Below, piece after piece: positions 36,403 through 45,334 of a stretch of DNA of 64,000 nucleotides. Location of the stretch: assembly GCF_003614975.1 (NCBI RefSeq), contig NZ_QZWI01000005.1, forward strand, positions 124,001-188,000, written 5' to 3'. Position numbers and translations under genes: made by a program. Source of the stretch: Rahnella bruchi. GTDB lineage: Bacteria; Pseudomonadota; Gammaproteobacteria; Enterobacterales; Enterobacteriaceae. The notes below the pieces were generated by a model, which was not told where the DNA came from, searched no databases, and saw only the letters and a program-made list of their open reading frames with translations. Within the stretch, counting starts at the first letter, position 1; every line of letters starts with the position of its first letter.

Positions 36403-36499
36403 TTTGCCAGTATTTTTATGCCAAATTTTTCCTTATTTCGCGATTGCATCTCTCCCATCCTGTTCACTATTCTGGTTTTTTCGCTCATCAGGAAAAGCC

Positions 36500-37135
36500 A
36501 TGACTGTTACCGAATCTCTCCTTTCTTACGCGCTTGCTGCGGGAATTTTAACGCTGACGCCGGGACTTGATACCGCTTTAGTTCTGCGCACGGCAGCCAG
36601 TCAGGGCAGCAAAAAAGCGTTATCGTCAGCATTTGGTATCAGTACCGGCTGTCTTATCTGGGGCGCGATGGTCGCTCTGGGGCTGGGGGCGGTGCTGGCA
36701 GCTTCTGAAATGGCGTTTACGTTACTTAAGTGGACCGGTGCGGCGTATCTGGCCTGGCTTGGTCTGCAAATGCTTCTCAAACCCCGCAGCGAAATGAATA
36801 TGGCCACGCCTGAGAACGGCGGAAAAATGCTACGTATCGGCAATTCTCCGTTCATGAGAGGGCTGTTTGGCAATGTACTGAACCCGAAAGTCGGCGTGTT
36901 CTATGTCTCTTTCCTGCCGCAGTTTGTCGCCACAGGTTATCCGCTCGGGCCTTATATTTTTGGACTCGCTGCCATGCACGCCGTCATTGGCACCCTGTGG
37001 TCAGTCACGATGATTTCTGCCACGCGCCCGCTGTCGCGCTGGTTACGTCGCCCGGCGGTGGTCAGAACGCTTGATCGCTTAACCGGCACCGTTTTTCTCG
37101 CCTTTGCAGTACGACTCGCTATGACTAAACGCTAA
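36500..37135 (+). CDS. LysE/RhtB family amino-acid exporter
   Basis: 211 residues with six predicted membrane helices. The N-terminal TLTPGLDTALVLRTAASQGSKKALSSAFGISTGC corresponds to the LysE signature (PGP-type motif here PGLD) and the GNVLNPKVGVFYVSFLPQF segment is diagnostic. The start ATG 36500 follows AGGA. The substrate is probably an amino acid or derivative, not determinable. A GNAT gene follows 17 bases later, possibly co-transcribed. Confidence 0.85.
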   Translation: MTVTESLLSYALAAGILTLTPGLDTALVLRTAASQGSKKALSSAFGISTGCLIWGAMVALGLGAVLAASEMAFTLLKWTGAAYLAWLGLQMLLKPRSEMNMATPENGGKMLRIGNSPFMRGLFGNVLNPKVGVFYVSFLPQFVATGYPLGPYIFGLAAMHAVIGTLWSVTMISATRPLSRWLRRPAVVRTLDRLTGTVFLAFAVRLAMTKR

Positions 37136-37152
37136 CTAAAAGGAATGCTGTC

Positions 37153-37599
37153 ATGAAGACCCGCCTCAGCCATGCCCCGACTGAAAACGATCTTGAGGAG
37201 ATCAAAACTGCCCTGCGTAATTTCAACCGCAACTTTGTCCCGCAGTCGAAGTTTCGTGCGTTAGGTATTTTTGTGGAAGATGAGAACGGAAGTAAACAAG
37301 CGGGGATTGTGGCGGAAACGGTCGGCAACTGGATGTATATCCAAATGTTGTGGGTAGATGAGTCGTTACGTGGAAAAGATGTAGGGACACAGCTGATTGC
37401 AGAAGCGGAAGCAGAAGCTAAAACGCGGGGTTGTCGCTATTCACTGGTCGATACGTTTAGTTTTCAGGCCCGGCCATTCTATGAGCGGATGGGGTACGAA
37501 ATGCAGATGGAGCTGGAAGATTATATCCGCGATACGCGCACGCCTGAGGATGCACCTTCTACCCATACGCGGTATTTCCTGACCAAAAAATTAGGCTGA
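37153..37599 (+). CDS. GNAT family N-acetyltransferase
   Basis: 148 residues. The acetyl-CoA-binding motif A is visible as LWVDESLRGKDVGTQLIAEAEAEAKTRG, followed by the beta-5/alpha-4 segment SFQARPFYERMGYEM. The N-terminal SHAPTENDLEEIKTALRNFNR resembles a subgroup of small acetyltransferases of unknown substrate. It is 17 bases after the LysE-type gene. Confidence 0.85.
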   Translation: MKTRLSHAPTENDLEEIKTALRNFNRNFVPQSKFRALGIFVEDENGSKQAGIVAETVGNWMYIQMLWVDESLRGKDVGTQLIAEAEAEAKTRGCRYSLVDTFSFQARPFYERMGYEMQMELEDYIRDTRTPEDAPSTHTRYFLTKKLG

Positions 37600-37639
37600 A
37601 TGATCAAAGCGCGGCTGCACGGGCCGCGCAGTTTTTCAG

Positions 37640-38335
<696 letters not shown>

Positions 38336-38434
38336 TTAAAAAACCGGCCGGTAAAGATAAACGTTCGCATCCTGCCCACGTCTCCCTATACTGCTGTTAT
38401 GTCGGCTGATTCAGCACCTTTCCAGGGAACTCCT

Positions 38435-38974
38435 ATGAAGTCATGGCTCTTACCTCTTTTGCTGCTTGCCCCACTGTGTTCGCAGGCGGCTTCCACGCCG
38501 AAAGAAATCAAAGCGCGCTTCAGCCAGTTTAAGGTCGGGGATAAAACCATTTGCCTCGATGACGTGACCTATGCGAACAACAACAAAATGAAAGTCATTG
38601 AGAACGGTTTTGTGGTCTCGAAGAGAAAAAACGTGCTGATTTATCAGAGCAATACGCTTTTTTTGCTCGGCAATGACGTTACGGTGAACATCAAGGCGAT
38701 CATCGAAAGCCGCGCCGGGAAAACCTCTTTCAACAACCAGTTCAAGCAGGCCATGATTCAGGTTGACGGGCTGGACGATCCGGCGCGTGCCAATGAGAAA
38801 GCGAAAATCATTCAGTCATTCGAAGACGTGATTTCCGACAAGCATAATGAAACGCCTTACAGCTCCGTGGCGCTGACCGATAAGGGCTACATCATCACGC
38901 AGGTCGAAAGCCACTCCACGACCATCAGCGAATGTTACGTCACGCCCTATAAGAAGCCGGAAAACACTAAATAA
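38435..38974 (+). CDS. Secreted protein of unknown function
   Basis: 179 residues. The signal peptide MKSWLLPLLLLAPLCSQAAS is clear; the start ATG 38435 follows CAGGGAA. The mature protein is Lys-rich with two Cys (KTICLDDV and SECYVTPY) that could form a disulfide joining its ends. I do not recognise the family. The GNAT gene at 38986 begins 11 bases after its stop. Confidence 0.6.
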   Translation: MKSWLLPLLLLAPLCSQAASTPKEIKARFSQFKVGDKTICLDDVTYANNNKMKVIENGFVVSKRKNVLIYQSNTLFLLGNDVTVNIKAIIESRAGKTSFNNQFKQAMIQVDGLDDPARANEKAKIIQSFEDVISDKHNETPYSSVALTDKGYIITQVESHSTTISECYVTPYKKPENTK

Positions 38975-38985
38975 ATCAGAGGGAA

Positions 38986-39471
38986 ATGATGACCGTTTTA
39001 GTACCGATGAGTGCCGCGTTTTATCAGAGTTTCGCCGAACAGCTGGCGAAGGATTATGCCGAAGAGAACGTGACCGCCGGTCTTTGGCAGGCGGAGTCAG
39101 CGCTGGAGCGCGCGCGCAGTTCTACGCAAAGTGCGCTGCCACAAGGTGTTGATACGCCGGATCATCATCTTTTTGAAATCAGAACGGAAGCGCACGGCGA
39201 GACCGCGGGTTATTTATGGTTTTCCAACGTGGAACGCTATGGCGTGCGCAGTGCGTTCGTGTACGAACTGACGGTGCACCCGCAATTTCGCCGTCAGGGT
39301 CATGCGGCGGCAGCATTCAGACTGATGGAAGAACACTTGCGGGAACAGGGTTGCATGGCTATCGAACTGAATGTCTTTGCCAGCAATCCCGGTGCACAGG
39401 CGCTGTACGCCAGCCTCGGTTACGTCACGACCAAAATGAATATGCGTAAACCGCTTAGCGGGAATACTTGA
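38986..39471 (+). CDS. GNAT family N-acetyltransferase
   Basis: 161 residues with motif A ELTVHPQFRRQGHAAAAFRLMEEHLREQGC and the following LNVFASNPGAQALYASLGYV. The N-terminal region FAEQLAKDYAEENVTAGLWQAESALERARS is typical of a GNAT subgroup acting on small molecules. Its end overlaps the converging GNAT gene by 17 bases, so the two mRNAs are complementary at their 3' ends. Confidence 0.85.
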   Translation: MMTVLVPMSAAFYQSFAEQLAKDYAEENVTAGLWQAESALERARSSTQSALPQGVDTPDHHLFEIRTEAHGETAGYLWFSNVERYGVRSAFVYELTVHPQFRRQGHAAAAFRLMEEHLREQGCMAIELNVFASNPGAQALYASLGYVTTKMNMRKPLSGNT

Positions 39472-39907
39472 TAAATTCAGTGAGTTTTCCGATACGATCG
39501 TAAAGTTTGCGGGCCGTGTGGTTAGTGGTTTTCGTCGTCCAGTAGACATTGGCTTTGTCATTCTGGTCGGCGTAAGCGTAAACCGCCTCGACCAGCTTCT
39601 GCCCGATCCCCAGTTTTCTTGCGCTGTCATCAACGTATAAATCCTGCAAATAGACCACCTGCTGCATGTGCCAGCCATGATCGTGATTGATGCAGTTCAC
39701 CAGGCCGACCAGTTTCCCTTCGTACTGTGCCACATAGCCAAACATGTCGGCATAGTCAGGCTGCGACAAACGCTCGAAAGTGTAATCAAACTGCGCCGGA
39801 TCCAAATCTGACTGGTAAAAATCCAGATAATCACGCCACAGAATTTCCCAACCTTCGCGGTCAGCGGGCGTTAACGGGCGGATCACAACATCTTGCGGCT
39901 GGCTCAT
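39455..39907 (-). CDS. GNAT family N-acetyltransferase
   Basis: 150 residues starting MSQPQDVVIRPLTPADREGWEILWRDYLDFYQ at ATG 39907. Motif A is LQDLYVDDSARKLGIGQKLVEAVYAYADQN, followed by WTTKTTNHTARKLYDRIG. This resembles the diamine/spermidine acetyltransferase-like group, but the substrate is unproven. It lies 29 bases after the sutR-type regulator on the same strand, so co-transcription is likely. Confidence 0.85.
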   Translation of the reverse strand: MSQPQDVVIRPLTPADREGWEILWRDYLDFYQSDLDPAQFDYTFERLSQPDYADMFGYVAQYEGKLVGLVNCINHDHGWHMQQVVYLQDLYVDDSARKLGIGQKLVEAVYAYADQNDKANVYWTTKTTNHTARKLYDRIGKLTEFIKYSR

Positions 39908-39936
39908 CAGGTCATTCTCCTCAGGAAATGAAAACG

Positions 39937-40503
39937 TTACGGACGCGACTGCGGATAATGTATCAGGTCGTGGAAACGCACGGAATGGCCACTTTCGTTG
40001 CGATATGCGTGCGGGCAATCGGCGGCAAAACGCAGCGCTTCACCGGCACCCAGTACGCGCGTCACGCCATCCACGGTCATCGTCAGTTCGCCTTCAATCA
40101 CAATCACATGCTCAATGACACCGGCCTCGTGCGGCGTGGATTCGCTGCAACCGTCCGGCTCGAGATCGATAACAAACATGTCCATACGCAAGGTTGTGTC
40201 GTAAGGGAATAACGGCACGACACGCATCCCCGAGGTTTTGCTGTTAAACGTGGTCAGTAAACCGTGACGATGCAACGCCGCTGACTGTTCAGGTGGCGTT
40301 TCGAGAAACTCTGAGAAAGACACATTCAGCCCGCTGGCGATTTTCCACAATGTTGCCACCGTCGGGCTGGATTCGCCGCGCTCAATCTGACCCAGCATGG
40401 CCTTACTGACGCCGGTCTGCTCTGCCGTCTGAGTGAGACTCCAGCCGCGCTCGCTGCGTACCGCTTTCAACTGGCTGCCAATATGACGGGTGAGTTCCTG
40501 CAT
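39937..40503 (-). CDS. sutR: XRE-cupin regulator SutR (YdcN-like)
   Basis: 188 residues: an N-terminal XRE helix-turn-helix (GSQLKAVRSERGWSLTQTAEQTGVSKAMLGQIERGESSPTVATLWKIASGLNVSFSEFL) and a C-terminal cupin (PHEAGVIEHVIVIEGELTMTVDG). In E. coli, sutR (ydcN) is divergent from ydcO, exactly as here, and is linked to sulfur utilisation. Two palindromic sites in the shared intergenic region are its likely operators. Confidence 0.85.
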   Translation of the reverse strand: MQELTRHIGSQLKAVRSERGWSLTQTAEQTGVSKAMLGQIERGESSPTVATLWKIASGLNVSFSEFLETPPEQSAALHRHGLLTTFNSKTSGMRVVPLFPYDTTLRMDMFVIDLEPDGCSESTPHEAGVIEHVIVIEGELTMTVDGVTRVLGAGEALRFAADCPHAYRNESGHSVRFHDLIHYPQSRP

Positions 40504-40539
40504 TTTGTCTCCTCGGCGCGATGATCGTTCATCGCGATT

Positions 40540-40555
40540 GTGCGTTATAACGCAC
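40540..40555. promoter_or_regulatory. Perfect 16-bp palindromic operator (site 1)
   Basis: GTGCGTTATAACGCAC is a perfect palindrome, 37 bases upstream of the sutR start. Confidence 0.75.
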
Positions 40556-40579
40556 AGTGATATCGTGAGCGCATCAGAT

Positions 40580-40595
40580 GTGCGCTATAACGCAC
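40580..40595. promoter_or_regulatory. Palindromic operator (site 2)
   Basis: GTGCGCTATAACGCAC differs from site 1 by one base. Centres are 40 bp apart (about four helical turns), and it lies 45 bases upstream of the ydcO start, so it could bind the same SutR-type repressor. Confidence 0.75.
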
Positions 40596-40639
40596 AACAG
40601 CATACCGCCAGCGACCGGTAACCCGAAGGATTTTCACAA

Positions 40640-41842
40640 ATGACCACACGTTTCAGTTTGCAGGATGTCACTTTTTCGGCGGTAATCGCCGGATTTGTCG
40701 CGGTTTTAGTCGGTTATACCAGCTCAGCGGCGATTATCTTTCAGGCAGCAGAAGCGGCGGGTGCCAGTGTGGCGCAAATCGGCGGATGGCTGAGCATGCT
40801 GGGCCTGGGAATGGGCGTCACCAGTATTGGCCTTTCGCTTTACTACCGCACGCCGGTAGTGACTGCCTGGTCAACGCCCGGTGCAGCGTTACTGGTCACC
40901 AGCCTGCCCGGCACATCGCTTAACGACGCCATCGGCGTGTTTGTTTTTGCCACCGGCCTGATCCTGCTGTGCGGCGTCACCGGCTTATTTGCCAGACTGA
41001 TGCACTCTATTCCGCAGGCGCTTTCGGCGGCGATGCTGGGCGGGATTCTGCTGCGTTTCGGGCTGAATGCGTTTACCTCGCTGCAAAGCAATTTCGCCCT
41101 TGCGGGCACCATGTGTCTGGTGTACCTGCTGGCGAAACGCGCCCTGCCGCGTTATGCGGTGGTACTCGCGCTGGCGGCCGGCCTGATTGTCGCCGGATTA
41201 CAGGGAGGTATTGCGCTGCATGGCCAGACGCTGACGTTCGCGGCTCCGGCATTTGTGATGCCGCATTTCACGCTTTCTACCCTGATTGGCGTCGGCATAC
41301 CATTTTTCGTCGTGACAATGGCTTCGCAAAATGCGCCGGGGATCGCCACGCTGAAAGCGCATGGCTATCACCTGCCCGTTTCACCGCTGATTTCGTGGAC
41401 GGCGCTGACAGCGTTAATTCTGGCGCCGTTCGGCGGATTTACCGTCTGTATTGCCGCCATTACCGCCGCAATTTGTATGGGCGAGGATATCCATCCTGAT
41501 CCAAAAAAACGTTATATGGCCGCCGTCGCGGCAGGGGTTTTCTATCTGATTGCCGGTGTGTTTGGCGGATCTATCGGCATGGTCTTTACCGCATTGCCTG
41601 AAGCGCTGATCCACACCATCGCCGGGCTGGCGTTGCTCGGCACCATTGCGGGCAGTTTGTATCGCGCGCTGGAAAACGAGCGTCAGCGCGATGCGGCGAT
41701 TATCACCTTTCTGATCACTGCTTCGGGTGTCACGCTGCTGGGTGTCGGTTCGGCATTCTGGGGGCTGGTGGGTGGCGTAATCACGCATCTTATCCTCAGC
41801 ATTCCGGCACGAAATCGTGATAAATCCGCCGGGAAAGGTTGA
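40640..41842 (+). CDS. ydcO: BenE family inner-membrane transporter YdcO
   Basis: 400 residues with about eleven membrane helices. The sequence PVVTAWSTPGAALLVTSLPGTSLNDAIGVFVFATGLI and the later PFFVVTMASQNAPGIATLKAHGY and GGFTVCIAAITAAICMGEDIHPDPKKRY are diagnostic of the BenE (benzoate:H+ symporter) family, of which E. coli YdcO is a member. The E. coli substrate is not established. Divergent from sutR. Confidence 0.9.
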   Translation: MTTRFSLQDVTFSAVIAGFVAVLVGYTSSAAIIFQAAEAAGASVAQIGGWLSMLGLGMGVTSIGLSLYYRTPVVTAWSTPGAALLVTSLPGTSLNDAIGVFVFATGLILLCGVTGLFARLMHSIPQALSAAMLGGILLRFGLNAFTSLQSNFALAGTMCLVYLLAKRALPRYAVVLALAAGLIVAGLQGGIALHGQTLTFAAPAFVMPHFTLSTLIGVGIPFFVVTMASQNAPGIATLKAHGYHLPVSPLISWTALTALILAPFGGFTVCIAAITAAICMGEDIHPDPKKRYMAAVAAGVFYLIAGVFGGSIGMVFTALPEALIHTIAGLALLGTIAGSLYRALENERQRDAAIITFLITASGVTLLGVGSAFWGLVGGVITHLILSIPARNRDKSAGKG

Positions 41843-41964
41843 GTCCGTTCAAGTTATGGGTAACAGGTTTTCGTAACACAGCGCAAAGTGACGACGATCA
41901 CATTTTCTGACCGATAAACCCTCTTTACTGGGCGCAATCAGGGCCTTTAAAGAGCGAGAATTCC

Positions 41965-42996
41965 ATGACTATTGCCACACAATCCTGCGTCGTGACCGGG
42001 AAAAAAGACGTCTCGGTGATCGACCAGACCATCAACTACACAGGCCAGGGCACGCTGGTGAAAATCACCCGCGGCGGCATCTGCGGCTCTGACCTGCATT
42101 ATTACGAACACGGCGCAGTGGGTGATTTCAAGGTGCGCGAGGCAATGGTGCTCGGTCACGAAGTGGTCGGTGTGGTAGAGAAATCGGATAACCCGGATTT
42201 GCGACCCGGTCAGAAAGTCGCGCTGAACCCGAGCAAGCCGTGCAAGGCCTGCAAATATTGTCTGTCAGGCGATGAAAATCAGTGCACCACCATGAAATTT
42301 TTCGGCAGCGCGATGTATTTCCCGCACATCAACGGCGCGTTCACGCAGTACAAAATCGTCGACAGCAATCAGTGTATTCCTTACGACAATCAGGTCAGTG
42401 ACCGTCTGATGGTGTTCGCAGAACCGCTGGCCGTCGCCATTCATGCCGTGAATCAGGCAGGCGATATTCATGGCAAAACAGTGTTTGTTTCCGGCGTCGG
42501 CCCGATTGGTTGCCTGATCGTGCTGGCGGCGAAGGCCAAAGGTGCCGCGCAAATCGTGGTGACAGACCCCAGCGAACGCTGCCGCACGCTGGCACTGGCC
42601 GTGGGCGCAAGCAAAGCACTGGATGCCGCACAGGGCGATTTCAGCGAATATCAGGCAGAGAAAGGCTTCTTTGATGTCTCCTTTGATGCCTCCGGCCATC
42701 CGTCTTCCATCCGCCGTTGTCTGGAAGTGACCCGCGCACGCGGCACGCTGGTGCAGGTGGGTATGGGACCAGTGGTCAATGAATTCCCGCTGATGATGCT
42801 GATTGCTAAAGAAATTAACTGGGTCGGCAGCTTCCGTTTCACGGAAGAATTCAATACCGCAGTGGAATGGCTGGCGAATAAAACCGTCGATCCAATGCCG
42901 TTACTGTCAGCCGAATTCCCGCAGGAAAGTCTGGTGGAAGCGCTGGATTATGCGACGGATAAATCCAAAGCATCGAAAGTGCAGCTGGTTTTCTAG
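41965..42996 (+). CDS. idnD: L-idonate 5-dehydrogenase
   Basis: 343 residues, equal to E. coli IdnD and very similar along its length. Zinc-dependent medium-chain dehydrogenase: catalytic zinc Cys in GGICGSDLHYYEHG and His-Glu in VLGHEVVG, structural zinc Cys in CKACKYCLSGDENQC, and NAD(P)-binding GVGPIGCL. It interconverts L-idonate and 5-ketogluconate. The other idn genes (idnO, idnT, idnR) are absent from this window, so it is an isolated copy. Confidence 0.92.
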   Translation: MTIATQSCVVTGKKDVSVIDQTINYTGQGTLVKITRGGICGSDLHYYEHGAVGDFKVREAMVLGHEVVGVVEKSDNPDLRPGQKVALNPSKPCKACKYCLSGDENQCTTMKFFGSAMYFPHINGAFTQYKIVDSNQCIPYDNQVSDRLMVFAEPLAVAIHAVNQAGDIHGKTVFVSGVGPIGCLIVLAAKAKGAAQIVVTDPSERCRTLALAVGASKALDAAQGDFSEYQAEKGFFDVSFDASGHPSSIRRCLEVTRARGTLVQVGMGPVVNEFPLMMLIAKEINWVGSFRFTEEFNTAVEWLANKTVDPMPLLSAEFPQESLVEALDYATDKSKASKVQLVF

Positions 42997-43045
42997 TTCA
43001 GTCTGCAACGACAATCACAATATTAAAACACCGTTTCATTTTATG

Positions 43046-43076
43046 ATGTCCTCTGATTTTTATCCTCAGAGGACAT
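43046..43076 (+). promoter_or_regulatory. Hairpin that includes the ribosome site of the DJ-1/PfpI gene
   Basis: ATGTCCTCTGA pairs perfectly with TCAGAGGACAT across a 9-base loop. The right arm contains GAGGA (43069-43073), the only good Shine-Dalgarno before ATG 43084. Folding would hide it. Confidence 0.6.
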
Positions 43077-43083
43077 TGGCATT

Positions 43084-43680
43084 ATGGTAAAGGACAACGC
43101 GAAAAAGCAGGTCGCACTGCTGCTGGCGGACGGATTTGAAGAAGGCGAAGCAGTGATTGTGCTCGATATTCTCGAGCGGCTGGAAATTCAGGTCACTACG
43201 CTGGCCTGCCAGAAAAGCCTGACGCTGCGCACGTATCACGGTATTCAGATGCAAGCCAACGAATTGCTTTCTGCGCAGGGCGACCGTTTATTCGATGCCG
43301 TCGTCATGCCCGGCGGGCCGGAAGGCTCAGTGGCGCTGGCGGCCAGCAAAGAGGTCGTGGAATTTGTCCGGCGTCATGATGAAGCCGGTAAACTGATCTG
43401 TCCGCTGTGCTCCGCTGCGGCACGCGTGCTGGGCGGCAACGGCCTGCTGAAAGGGCGTCGCTATGTGTGTTCCGGCGATTTATACCAAGACGTAAAAGAC
43501 GGTGTTTACGTCAATCAGTCCTTTGTTGAAGATGGCAATTTACTCAGCGGTAAAGGATTAGGACTGGCATTCGATTTTGCTTTCCAGCTGGCGTACCGCC
43601 TGACCGGTGACGCTGAAACCACGAATTTCCAGGCTGATCATATCGATTACCACCACTGGCGCGCCGACCAGAAACTTTGA
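43084..43680 (+). CDS. DJ-1/PfpI family protein
   Basis: 198 residues. DJ-1 landmarks are Glu19/Glu20 in LADGFEEGEAV, GG in VVMPGGPEG, and the nucleophilic Cys109 in LICPLCSAAARVLGG (a second Cys sits at 106). The last 25 residues (FQADHIDYHHWRADQKL) are His/Trp-rich and not part of the core fold. Members include glyoxalase/deglycase-like and peroxidase-like proteins; I cannot assign a reaction. Confidence 0.82.
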   Translation: MVKDNAKKQVALLLADGFEEGEAVIVLDILERLEIQVTTLACQKSLTLRTYHGIQMQANELLSAQGDRLFDAVVMPGGPEGSVALAASKEVVEFVRRHDEAGKLICPLCSAAARVLGGNGLLKGRRYVCSGDLYQDVKDGVYVNQSFVEDGNLLSGKGLGLAFDFAFQLAYRLTGDAETTNFQADHIDYHHWRADQKL

Positions 43681-43823
43681 TCAAAATGCTGTGATTAAAA
43701 TGCTTCACTTCCGGCGGATGGCACAGGTCGTCCGCCGCTGTCAGTATCATGTCCGTTTTTGGCATTCTCCCTTTTATCTTTCAGGCGCACACTGACTTCA
43801 CACACATCAGATGGAGTCCGAAA

Positions 43824-44378
43824 ATGACACACAGCGCCCTGTTAAACATCGACGTTCAGCGTTCCTTCGAACAAAAAGATTTCTGGCAGCAGGATGATTT
43901 ACCGGCTTTCAGCGCAGCATTAACCCGCCTGATCGACGGCTGTCAGACCCGTAACGTGCCGGTCATCGACGTATTTCACGTCAATCCCGATGGCGTATTT
44001 TCGCTCGATTCCGGTCTGGTGACGCCGATGTCCTTCCTCAGTCATCAGCCGCAACATGTGGTGCATAAACACGTCCACAATTCCCTGACTGAATCCGGCC
44101 TCGACGGCTGGCTGCGTGAAAGCGACATCACGCATCTGATCATCGCCGGAATGCGCACCGAACAGTGCTGCGAAACCACGGCGCGCGTGGCGTCAGATCT
44201 GGGCTATTCCGTGACCTTTGTGACCGAAGCGACACTGACCTTCCCGATGACCCACGCCAGCGGCATCACGCTGAGCGCGCAGGACATCAAACTGCGTACC
44301 GAACTGGTTCTCGCTGACCGCTTTGCCACCGTCACCGACGTATCCGGTGCGCTGGCGAAACTCGACCGCGCTGTGTGA
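43824..44378 (+). CDS. Isochorismatase-like cysteine hydrolase
   Basis: 184 residues. The catalytic triad pattern of the family is visible: Asp in LLNIDVQRSF, Lys in HVVHKHVHNSL, and Cys in GMRTEQCCETTARVASDLGY. The cis-peptide loop preceding the Cys is intact. The start is ATG 43824. Together with the GlxA-type regulator beginning 35 bases later it forms a two-gene unit common in proteobacteria, in which the regulator probably controls the hydrolase. Substrate unknown. Confidence 0.88.
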   Translation: MTHSALLNIDVQRSFEQKDFWQQDDLPAFSAALTRLIDGCQTRNVPVIDVFHVNPDGVFSLDSGLVTPMSFLSHQPQHVVHKHVHNSLTESGLDGWLRESDITHLIIAGMRTEQCCETTARVASDLGYSVTFVTEATLTFPMTHASGITLSAQDIKLRTELVLADRFATVTDVSGALAKLDRAV

Positions 44379-44413
44379 AGATAGCGTTTTCCCCTGCGGA
44401 CGGATGAAACACT

Positions 44414-45328
44414 ATGCAGCGAAATGTCTACTTTGTGACGCTCCCCGGCGTGATGTCGTTAGATCTTACCGGGCCGGCGGAAGCGCTGCGCCTGAGCGGG
44501 CAATTCCGCCTGCATTACATCGGGCCGCAGGCGGAAGTCATGATGTCGACCGGTCTGACGGTCAGCCATTTGCAGCCATTGCCTGAGAGCCTGCCCGCAG
44601 GCAGTATTCTGATCATGCCGGGCGTGGCGGAATCCGCCGAAAACTTTGCCTCGCCGGTCGCCGAAACGGCCTGTGACTGGCTGCATCAGCAGAAAAGCGC
44701 GATTGAAGCGGGGAGTTTAACGCTGGTCTGTATCTGCTCCGGCAGCCTGCTGGCCGGGAAAGCCGGGCTGCTCGATGGCTATCAGTGCACCACGCACCAT
44801 GATGTGATTGACCGCTTACGCCAGCAGGTGCCTGCGGCGCAGGTGAAAGATAACCGGATATTTGTCGAAGACCGTTTTGTACTGACGAGCGCGGGCATCA
44901 GCGCCGGTATCGATCTGGCGCTGCATCTGATCGCCACGCATTCAGGGCCGCAGGCCGCGCTGGATGTCGCCCGCGAAATGGTGGTGTATTTTCGTCGTGG
45001 CGGCGATGATCCGCAACTTTCCCCGTGGCTGCGCTACCGCAATCACCTGCATCCCGCCGTACATCGCGCGCAAAACCTGATGGCCGCCGAGCCTGAATCC
45101 GCCTGGCAGGTGGAAGACGTCGCCGCCAGAGCGCACATCAGCGGCCGTCACCTCACCCGTTTATTCCGCCAGCATCTGGGCATCAGCGTGCGCGACTACC
45201 ACGAACAACTGCGCATCGCCGTCGCACAGCAGCGCCTGCAACAAGGCTCGGGTATCGAAAAAGCCGCCCTCGCCGCCGGATTCTCATCAGCAAGGCAATT
45301 CCGGCGGGCGCAGGAACGATGGAGCTGA
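44414..45328 (+). CDS. GlxA-type AraC-family regulator
   Basis: 304 residues: an N-terminal DJ-1/PfpI-like sensor domain (FVTLPGVMSLDLTGPAEALRLSGQF; LVCICSGSLLAGKAGLLDGYQCTTHH) and a C-terminal double helix-turn-helix (AWQVEDVAARAHISGRHLTRLFRQHLGISVRDYHEQLRIAVAQQRLQ; AALAAGFSSARQFRRAQERW). The sensor keeps the family Cys in VCICSGS. Probable activator or repressor of the upstream hydrolase gene. Confidence 0.88.
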   Translation: MQRNVYFVTLPGVMSLDLTGPAEALRLSGQFRLHYIGPQAEVMMSTGLTVSHLQPLPESLPAGSILIMPGVAESAENFASPVAETACDWLHQQKSAIEAGSLTLVCICSGSLLAGKAGLLDGYQCTTHHDVIDRLRQQVPAAQVKDNRIFVEDRFVLTSAGISAGIDLALHLIATHSGPQAALDVAREMVVYFRRGGDDPQLSPWLRYRNHLHPAVHRAQNLMAAEPESAWQVEDVAARAHISGRHLTRLFRQHLGISVRDYHEQLRIAVAQQRLQQGSGIEKAALAAGFSSARQFRRAQERWS

Positions 45329-45334
45329 AGGTGT

